From positions 124,001 to 188,000 of the forward strand of contig JABUFB010000001.1 in the NCBI GenBank assembly GCA_013314775.1: a stretch of DNA of 64,000 nucleotides. Direction: 5' to 3'. The stretch is from Armatimonadota bacterium (lineage in GTDB: Bacteria; Armatimonadota; Zipacnadia; Zipacnadales; JABUFB01). Every line of letters starts with the position of its first letter. Positions within the stretch are counted from its first letter, which is position 1. The notes under the pieces are model-generated. The model was given only the letters and a program-made list of their open reading frames with translations, was not told the origin of the DNA and searched no databases. A program made the translations under genes and the position numbers. Below, piece after piece: positions 54,756 through 61,256 of the stretch.

Positions 54756-54862
54756 CACAGACCGCACCACGCGGGCCTGCGCAGTGCGCAGACCCATTCA
54801 CTGCAGCTCCATTTCTCATCTGACTCCTGGATCAGGCTACCGGTCTAAGCAAAGGGGGGACT

Positions 54863-55993
54863 ATGGTGGCCAGAACGTCGATCTCCGACGTGCTGGCCCT
54901 CCTTGGGGGGCCAGGCCTTGATGACAGTAATGATGCAGTACGCCAGCGTTACAGACAGTTCCTCTTACAGCCCAAGTGGTCTCCACAGGACATCGGCGGA
55001 TGGATCAACGAATGTCTTGAACTGGGGAGCAGGGCTCGCCCCGAGTTCTACTTCGCACTGCAGGACCTTGTCGTAAGCATTGGCGTCCAGTTCGGCATGG
55101 AAGTCGAGTTCGGCTCCTACACCGGTGCAGGGGCGCAGGTGCCCTTTGATGGGCGCTGGCGGACCGCCCAGGGCCACGACATCCTGGTCGAGGTGAAGAG
55201 CTCGCCTTGGCCGATCGGCACCTGCAATCAACTGGGGAGCTATCTCGACGCCTATGCAGCCGCAACCGATCAGCGACCCAACCAGGTGTTCGGCATCTAT
55301 GCCATCGGTGACGGCGATTTCTCGCCGGTGATCGACCAGATCAAGGGCGGCGAATACCGCAATCGGATCAAGGTCATTTCGTTCTGTGACCTCGTGAAGC
55401 TCTTTTCGCTGCGCAATCTCCTGGAGCAGCAGATGCCTGCCCGCAGGATACACCAGGTCATCCAGGACCTGCTGCTTCCCTTCGAGAGCGTGAACGTGGG
55501 CAGCATCCTGGAGATCATCCAGGGACTGGCTATCGCATCCTTCGGCGAGAACAGCTTGGAGGACAGTGCTGCCTGTGGCCAGTTGCCGCGTGAAGAATGG
55601 CGGCGGTCGGAGTTGTTCGATTTCCTCGACGACTGCCAGCCCAACCAGGTGGCCATGCTGCTTGCGTTGTGCTCAGCCCCGGGCTCCGGAATGTCGGCCG
55701 AGCAGGTGCTGGAGCGCATGTCGGCACTCGCGCCGGTGGTTCCAGGTCTTGCCAACGAGCAGACCTTCTCAGCCAAGACTCTCGGCGGGACGCGATCGGG
55801 GTTCTCGAAGCGCGAACAGCAATTGGGCAAGAACAGCGTGGTCGGATGCCGCAATGGGCACTACTACATCCGCGAGGAATACGCCGAGTGGGTGACGGAG
55901 TGGCTCACGCAGGCGAACCTGCTGCCCCTTGCGGTTGACCTAACGCCCGAACTCGGCGGGCTCTTTGCCGATGCTCCGGGTGCCCCGGCGTAG
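54863..55993 (+). CDS. PD-(D/E)XK nuclease-like protein
   Basis: Family not certain. The 376-residue cytoplasmic protein has a restriction-endonuclease-type core at about 58-150: a Glu in RPEFYFALQDLVVSIG or MEVEFG, Asp96 in PFDGRW, then ILVEVKSSPW with Glu110-x-Lys112, and a following Gln (CNQLGSYLDAY). A second half (about 215-350) is helical with a winged-helix-like end (SAEQVLERMSAL ... HYYIREEYAEWVTEWL). ATG follows AAAGGGGGG at 4 nt. It sits 107 nt after cdaR on the same strand; no methylase or helicase partner is visible. It could be a solitary restriction or repair nuclease; assignment rests on the motif alone. Confidence 0.6.
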   Translation: MVARTSISDVLALLGGPGLDDSNDAVRQRYRQFLLQPKWSPQDIGGWINECLELGSRARPEFYFALQDLVVSIGVQFGMEVEFGSYTGAGAQVPFDGRWRTAQGHDILVEVKSSPWPIGTCNQLGSYLDAYAAATDQRPNQVFGIYAIGDGDFSPVIDQIKGGEYRNRIKVISFCDLVKLFSLRNLLEQQMPARRIHQVIQDLLLPFESVNVGSILEIIQGLAIASFGENSLEDSAACGQLPREEWRRSELFDFLDDCQPNQVAMLLALCSAPGSGMSAEQVLERMSALAPVVPGLANEQTFSAKTLGGTRSGFSKREQQLGKNSVVGCRNGHYYIREEYAEWVTEWLTQANLLPLAVDLTPELGGLFADAPGAPA

Positions 55994-56000
55994 GCGGCGG

Positions 56001-56894
56001 TCAGTCGCCAAGGACCTCGCAGGCGTTGACAAGTGCCTCGTGATCCGGATCATGGCGGGCATAATTGGCCAGCGCTCTTGCCGGACTCTGGTTGGCGTAG
56101 CAGTACAGGCACCCCGCAGTGCAAAGGTCATAGGCGCCAATGTCCACCGACCGGTGACACCCGCAGCCCGGGCGGCTGGGTGCCGGAGGAACGCGCTCCG
56201 GCAGGTGAGCGCCTAGCCGGATGAGCCTGGCGGGATCGACGCAGTGCGCCTTCGCCACCGGGCCGGACAGCAAGTCCGCGTTACAGCACGCGGCAAGCGA
56301 GAAGCCGTGATCCGATGCGATGCGAGCCATTGCGAGTGCGAGATCGAGACGTTCCTGCACACCTGGCTCACGGTACTCCACGCCTGCTGCGCGGAATGTC
56401 TGCCGCTGCCGGCGGTACGGCGACATGAAGCTGAAGATACAGGCCCGTGTGGCTCCCTCAAGCTGCCGGGCGAGACGGCAAAAGCGCGCGAGGGTCTCGG
56501 CAGCCCCGATCTCCGGCGTGAGAACGATGGGGTCGAACCGCCAGACCAGTGCGTCGGTGGAGAACCGGCTCGAAAGCTCGCGGGCCTGTGCCACAGCTTC
56601 ACAAGCCGCCTGAACCCGCGGCTCGAGTTGTGCCGGGTAGTCGTTGATCGTCATCTGCACGTAGAAAGGATACTGCGCTCGAATCTCATCGAGACGGGGC
56701 ATCAGGGGCCCGAGGTTACGCGTCCACAGAACCATCCCGCCCACGTCTTCCGGGCGCAGGCTCACGGTCATCCACTGGCGCGTGAACGGATGTCGGTACC
56801 GGCAGAATCCCGCGGAGATTCGCCGCATGAGCCACTCTGAATACAGAGCGGGGATGTCCGTGCGCCTGCTGGCTGAGATAATCTGGCCGGGCAT
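56001..56894 (-). CDS. DUF1848 protein with C-terminal Cx3CxxC cluster site
   Basis: A 297-residue protein of the DUF1848 family, distantly related to radical SAM/spore photoproduct lyase-type proteins. ATG 56894 follows GGAGG at 9 nt. The N-terminus has the hallmark IISASRRTDIPALYSEW, the middle has VLWTRNLGPLMPRLDEI and VWRFDPIVLTPEIGAAETLARF. At the C-terminal end Cys258, Cys262 and Cys265 (CTAGCLYCYAN) form a radical-SAM-like C-x3-C-x2-C, placed late in the chain rather than near the N-terminus. Biochemical function is unknown. Convergent with the nuclease-like gene, 7 nt apart. Confidence 0.9.
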   Translation of the reverse strand: MPGQIISASRRTDIPALYSEWLMRRISAGFCRYRHPFTRQWMTVSLRPEDVGGMVLWTRNLGPLMPRLDEIRAQYPFYVQMTINDYPAQLEPRVQAACEAVAQARELSSRFSTDALVWRFDPIVLTPEIGAAETLARFCRLARQLEGATRACIFSFMSPYRRQRQTFRAAGVEYREPGVQERLDLALAMARIASDHGFSLAACCNADLLSGPVAKAHCVDPARLIRLGAHLPERVPPAPSRPGCGCHRSVDIGAYDLCTAGCLYCYANQSPARALANYARHDPDHEALVNACEVLGD

Positions 56895-57034
56895 GCAGAG
56901 TGCCTCCGCGAACTGCGCTTGTATGCAGTCTACACCACCGGCCGCAACAATACCACGCCGGCAGGTCCGTGGACGTGGACGGCGAACCTGCCCGTATTGA
57001 GCCACGTCATCCTGAACTGAAGAGGCCCACGACT

Positions 57035-58414
57035 ATGCCGAGTATCGTCCAGCCCGCGCGCCAGATCCCGGTTGTAGCTGACGTCGATGTGTGTGTCATT
57101 GGGGGCGGGCCGGCGGGCCTGCCGGCGGCCATCGCTGCCGCGAGGCAGGGCGCCAGCGTTGCTCTGGTTGAGATGCATGGCTTTTTCGGGGGCATGGCCA
57201 CGGCGGGTTTCGTGGGGCCGATCCTCGGTCACACCGCCAGTCGCTCGAAGATACCCGTGGTGGGCGGCATCCCGCGGGAGATGTGCGAGCGGATGGCTGC
57301 CATCGGGCAGGCCGTGCCCTGGGAACAGGCTCTCGCGATGTGGGGTGTGCCCTTCAATGCCGAGGGCTACAAGATCATCGCGGACCGCATGATCCGTGAA
57401 GCCGGGGTGAAGGCGCTGCTGCACGCCTTCTTCGCCGACAGCGTGGTGGACGACAACCGCATGACCCACGCCATCATCGAGAGCAAGTCGGGCAGGCAGG
57501 CCATCAAGGCCAGGGTGTTCGTGGACGCCACCGGCGATGCCGACGTCGCTTATCGTGCCGGAGCGCAGTGCACCAAGGGAAGGCCCGCTGATGGCAGGCC
57601 AATGTCGATGGGCAGCATGTTTCACATCGGCGGTACGGGAACGCTCACAGACGAGACCCGCCAGGCTCTCGTGGCGAAGATGCGGGAAGCCGTGGCGGCG
57701 GGCGAACTGAACCTCTACAATTGCAGCCTGGGCGGACATGGCTCCAACCTCAACGAAGGGCAGGCTTCTCTGAATATCACCCGCTTTGGTGGTGACTGCT
57801 CTGAAGTTGAGGACCTCACTGCCGGGGAGTTCGCCACTCGCGAGATGGCCTGGAAGGTCGCGGAGCTGTGGCATTCGGTGCCGGGCGGGGAAGGTCTTTA
57901 CATCCAGGCTACCCCGGCCCACGTGGGCACCCGGGAATCCCGGCAGCTTGTGGGCGAACACAGGATCACCGGGCAGGACGTCGTGGATGCCCGGAAGTAT
58001 GATGATTCCATCGCGCGGTGCGGGTACTGGATCGACATTCACTGCCCGCTGGGGCTGGTGGAGCGAGGCAGCGTTCACCTTTGCTCGGTCAATTGCAGCC
58101 GCAAGGAATGTTATATGCTCACCGAGTACGCCGACCAGCTGCCCGATGAGCTGTACCCGCCGGACGGCGAGTGGTTCGACATCCCATACCGCACGCTGGT
58201 GCCCAAGGATCTCGACGGTTTGCTGGTGGCCGGTCGCTGCATCTCGGCAGATCACCAGGCCATGGCCGCCATGCGCGTGATGGCGCCCTGCATGGCCACC
58301 GGGCAGGCAGCGGGTACGGCGGCTGCGATGGCCGCCCTGGCGCAGATCAGGCCAAGGAGCGTGGATGTGTCTGCGCTCCGCGCGACGCTTGCCGGGACAG
58401 GAGCGCTGGTCTGA
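57035..58414 (+). CDS. FAD-dependent oxidoreductase (FAD_oxidored family)
   Basis: A 459-residue flavoprotein of the PF12831 type. The dinucleotide-binding motif is DVCVIGGGPAGLPAAIAAARQGASVALVE near the N-terminus. FVDATGDADVAYRAGA and DLDGLLVAGRCISADHQAMAAMRVM (the second FAD contact, with a GR motif) confirm the fold. No signal peptide is visible. Members in Armatimonadota and Planctomycetota are common near carbohydrate genes, but their substrates are mostly unknown. AGAGG lies upstream of ATG. It is followed 34 nt later by cobO. Confidence 0.9.
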   Translation: MPSIVQPARQIPVVADVDVCVIGGGPAGLPAAIAAARQGASVALVEMHGFFGGMATAGFVGPILGHTASRSKIPVVGGIPREMCERMAAIGQAVPWEQALAMWGVPFNAEGYKIIADRMIREAGVKALLHAFFADSVVDDNRMTHAIIESKSGRQAIKARVFVDATGDADVAYRAGAQCTKGRPADGRPMSMGSMFHIGGTGTLTDETRQALVAKMREAVAAGELNLYNCSLGGHGSNLNEGQASLNITRFGGDCSEVEDLTAGEFATREMAWKVAELWHSVPGGEGLYIQATPAHVGTRESRQLVGEHRITGQDVVDARKYDDSIARCGYWIDIHCPLGLVERGSVHLCSVNCSRKECYMLTEYADQLPDELYPPDGEWFDIPYRTLVPKDLDGLLVAGRCISADHQAMAAMRVMAPCMATGQAAGTAAAMAALAQIRPRSVDVSALRATLAGTGALV

Positions 58415-58448
58415 TCCAGCGCGACGGTTCATCGAACAGGAGCATTTC

Positions 58449-58982
58449 ATGGTTGCTGACACGATCAGGCACAGGGGCCTGGTGATCGTTCACACCGGAG
58501 ACGGCAAGGGCAAGACTACCGCCGCCCTGGGGCTGGCCCTGCGCGCCGTCGGGCATGGGATGCGGGTGCGGATGGTTCAGTTCCTGAAAGCGCAGGACGC
58601 CGGCGAGCACAAGGTCGCCCCTCGGCTGGCGCCGGAGCTTCAGATCGATACGCTGGGCACCGGTTTCGTGGTCGGCGAATGGCAGCCCGCCGACATTGCG
58701 GCCGCTCGCGAGGCCTGGGATGTGGCCAGGCAGGCCATCGCTTCGGGCCAGTGGGATATGGTGATTCTGGACGAGATCACGTATGCCCTGAATGCCGACG
58801 CCGTGACGCAGGACGAATTGCAGACGGCGCTTTCTGAACGACCCGAACAGGTGACGGTGGTCATCACCGGGCGCGATGCTCCGGCGGCCCTGATGCTCGA
58901 AGCCGACCTGGTTACCGAGATGGTGAGCGTGAAGCACCCTTTCAGCAGGGGCATCAAGGCGCAGCGGGGGATCGAGTTTTGA
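58449..58982 (+). CDS. cobO: Corrinoid adenosyltransferase CobO/CobA type
   Basis: Transfers the adenosyl group of ATP to cob(I)alamin or cob(I)yrinate to make adenosylcobalamin. The 177 residues carry the P-loop HTGDGKGKTTAALG (residues 15-28), AVGHGMRVRMVQFLK, the LDEITYALN Walker B-like segment and HPFSRGIKAQRGIEF at the C-terminus. ATG 58449 has GGAG at 7 nt. It is translationally coupled to the downstream hydrolase-like gene through a TTGA overlap. No other cobalamin synthesis gene is present in the window, so the cell probably salvages corrinoids or has its main cluster elsewhere. Confidence 0.96.
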   Translation: MVADTIRHRGLVIVHTGDGKGKTTAALGLALRAVGHGMRVRMVQFLKAQDAGEHKVAPRLAPELQIDTLGTGFVVGEWQPADIAAAREAWDVARQAIASGQWDMVILDEITYALNADAVTQDELQTALSERPEQVTVVITGRDAPAALMLEADLVTEMVSVKHPFSRGIKAQRGIEF

Positions 58983-60013
58983 GGCTCTTTCCCGACTGGC
59001 ATCCGCTGGCTCCGCATCTGGCGTTGCGTGAGTACGTGCGCGAGCTGGAGCCTGAGTTCTCCCTCCTGTTCCGCGGACACGAGGCCCCGACGCAGTGGGC
59101 ACAGGGTCTGCGGGCGAAGCTCCGTGACCTGGCCGGCTGGCCTGAAGAGCGTTGCGACCTGCAGGTGCGCGAACTGGACGTGACCCGATGTGAGGGGTAC
59201 GCGCGGTCGCGGCTGGTCTACACGGTGGAGCCTGGGGTTGACGCGGTTGCGTGGCTCTGTGTCCCCCACGGGCTGCAGGAGCCGGTTCCGGCCGTGATCT
59301 GCGCACACCAGAGGGGGCCAGGCCGGGACGAAATCATGGGCCTGACCGGGTTCCCCGATCCCCGCCGGGGTCACGGACTCGCAGAGAGTCTTGCGCAGGC
59401 GGGATATGTGGTCCTGGCGCCCGATGCCCGATGCTTCGGCGAGCGCCTGGGCGATGAAGCAGGCCTTGCAGCGGCTGGAGCGGTTCTCGGGACCCCGCTG
59501 GCAGGTCGGCAGGCGTGGGACCTGAGCCGCGCGGTGGATGTCCTCCTGGAACGCGCCGACGTCCGGACAAGACGGCTGGGTCTGGTCGGCTTCGGGATGG
59601 GTGCCAGACACGGACTCCTCACGGCGGCCCTCGACGACAGGCTCTATTGTACCGCGCTATGCGGCGGCCTGACCACTCTGCGCGAGGTGTTGGTGGCGGG
59701 CAATTGCGTGGATGGCCTCATCGCAGCGGGGGACCTTCTCCCCGGGCTGCTGCGCTGGGCCGACCTGGACGATGTTGCGTGCCTTGTGGCTCCCCGAGCG
59801 CTGATCGTGCTGCAGCCTTTGCCTGATGTTGGGGTCCCGGAGGCCGGAGCGCGGGAGTTCGCCGAGCGGGTAGCCGCGGGTTTCGAGGTTCTCGGCGAGC
59901 AAGTGAAGCTGGAAGTCCGGTTGGAGGCCGCCGACACGCTGGACTGCCCGGCGGCGATTGCTCGGTTCTTCGACGACTGGCTGAAGCTCCCGGAACCCGA
60001 AGGGCAGCAGTAA
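58979..60013 (+). CDS. Alpha/beta-hydrolase-fold protein lacking the catalytic serine
   Basis: A 344-residue protein of the dienelactone-hydrolase/acetyl-esterase-like fold. TTG start at 58979 overlaps the cobO stop. The fold landmarks are AVICAHQRGPGRDE (oxyanion region), RGHGLAESLAQAGYVVLAPDARCFGERLG and RLGLVGFGMGARHG. The nucleophile elbow, normally G-x-S-x-G, reads Gly204-Phe-Gly206-Met-Gly208, and the C-terminal region that usually provides the catalytic His has none (AADTLDCPAAIARFF). It is therefore probably a non-hydrolytic pseudoenzyme or has a changed chemistry. Coupling to cobO is a positional clue only. Confidence 0.82.
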   Translation: MRLFPDWHPLAPHLALREYVRELEPEFSLLFRGHEAPTQWAQGLRAKLRDLAGWPEERCDLQVRELDVTRCEGYARSRLVYTVEPGVDAVAWLCVPHGLQEPVPAVICAHQRGPGRDEIMGLTGFPDPRRGHGLAESLAQAGYVVLAPDARCFGERLGDEAGLAAAGAVLGTPLAGRQAWDLSRAVDVLLERADVRTRRLGLVGFGMGARHGLLTAALDDRLYCTALCGGLTTLREVLVAGNCVDGLIAAGDLLPGLLRWADLDDVACLVAPRALIVLQPLPDVGVPEAGAREFAERVAAGFEVLGEQVKLEVRLEAADTLDCPAAIARFFDDWLKLPEPEGQQ

Positions 60014-60081
60014 CTGTCTAACAAACCAGCCCGAGGGGGAACGCGTGTTCTTGCTCGGGCATACTCCGGCCGTGGGAAAGG

Positions 60082-61113
60082 ATGTCGCCCGTGCGTTTCC
60101 ACCGAACTGCCCTGATTCTCGCCCTCTCATCCGTGGCATTGTGCGCCTGTCTGAGCCTGAGCGGCTGCGCGGGAGGTCTCGCGGGACTGCTGCTATTAGA
60201 CAAGTGGGAAGAGTGGTTCGATGATGGGAGCGAAGACCCATTGGATTACCGCGTCTTCGTGGACGGGTATGACATCGTCTCTTCAGCAACAGCCAGCGGG
60301 ATTCTGGACCTGCGCGGCCTGGAGCCACGCGACTACCTGATCACCGTCTCGCGTCCACCGGAGCTGCGCCGCGGCCTTCAGGCAGTGGTCACCGTCGCGT
60401 CCAACGGCCGGGTGGACCTGCGCAACGAGAACCTGTTCGAGGGCGGGACGATCAGCGGCAAGGTGCGCCGCGATACTTCCACCGGAGCGCTTCTGCCTGG
60501 CGTGCGAGTGATTGCGATCAAAGACGGCGCCGCGCTGCTTGCAGGCGGGAGAGCACCCATCTCAATCCCGCCTCAGACCAGCGCCATCAATAACGTTGAG
60601 TACATGATCGGTTACACGAACGACAGCGGCGAATACAGGCTGGGCCCGGCGGAGTTCGGCAACTGGCTGGTGTTGGCGACGCAGGCGGGGTTCACGGCGG
60701 ACGTGGCCTACACGTCGGTCCGTTCCGGAGTAAACGGCACGGCGAACCTGGTGCTGGAGACGGATGGGAGTGTGCAGACGGGGGTTGTGACGGGTTCAGT
60801 CTCCTCTGGAGCGACCCCGCTGGACAGCCCGCTGATCACCGCGTTTCTCGACGCACCGTATGTGCCGCAGATTCCTGCCGATGTGCGCAATGAGGTGCGC
60901 AACCAGTCCGGCGCTAATCTTCCCGCGGGGGACTGGTTCGAGTTCGACACGCTGACAACGATTGCCCCGGGAACCCGGAGCTACGCGCTTACACTCCCCG
61001 TGGGGACCCACAGCATCGAGGCCTTCGCGTTCCGATACATCGCCGACAGCGCGGACGCGGTGGTAACCTCAGGCGGTGCGGCCGTGCTGGACTTTGCATT
61101 GCGGCACAGGTAG
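60082..61113 (+). CDS. Lipoprotein with carboxypeptidase-regulatory-like domain
   Basis: A 343-residue surface or periplasmic lipoprotein. The signal peptide ends in CLSLSGC, a canonical lipobox. After a linker comes a carboxypeptidase-regulatory-like (Ig-type) beta-sandwich: ISGKVRRDTSTGALLPGVRVIAI ... GYTNDSGEYRLGPAEFGNWLVLATQAGF, then a further beta-rich half (VVTGSVSSGATPLDSPLITAF ... YALTLPVGTHSIEAFAFRYI). No enzymatic residues are seen. The start is uncertain: ATG 60082 touches its GGAAAGG, while GTG 60091 has better spacing. It ends in a strong terminator. Confidence 0.8.
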   Translation: MSPVRFHRTALILALSSVALCACLSLSGCAGGLAGLLLLDKWEEWFDDGSEDPLDYRVFVDGYDIVSSATASGILDLRGLEPRDYLITVSRPPELRRGLQAVVTVASNGRVDLRNENLFEGGTISGKVRRDTSTGALLPGVRVIAIKDGAALLAGGRAPISIPPQTSAINNVEYMIGYTNDSGEYRLGPAEFGNWLVLATQAGFTADVAYTSVRSGVNGTANLVLETDGSVQTGVVTGSVSSGATPLDSPLITAFLDAPYVPQIPADVRNEVRNQSGANLPAGDWFEFDTLTTIAPGTRSYALTLPVGTHSIEAFAFRYIADSADAVVTSGGAAVLDFALRHR

Positions 61114-61192
61114 GAGTAGGAGCGGTCGGCGGCTGCTGCGAGGCTCGCCAGAGACTGCAGGTAGCCGCTTGGAGAACGCCCGGCACAATCGC

Positions 61193-61230
61193 AGAGGGCC
61201 GTTCCCGACATCGGGAGCGGCCCTCTTTCT
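61193..61230 (+). terminator. Intrinsic terminator after the lipoprotein gene
   Basis: A stem of about 16 bp (AGAGGGCCG-TTCCCGA / TCGGGAG-CGGCCCTCT, with one G-T pair) and a 2-nt loop, followed by TTCTTT. It lies between convergent genes. Confidence 0.85.
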
Positions 61231-61256
61231 TTGCGCGTTCGATTGGAGCTCGCAGA

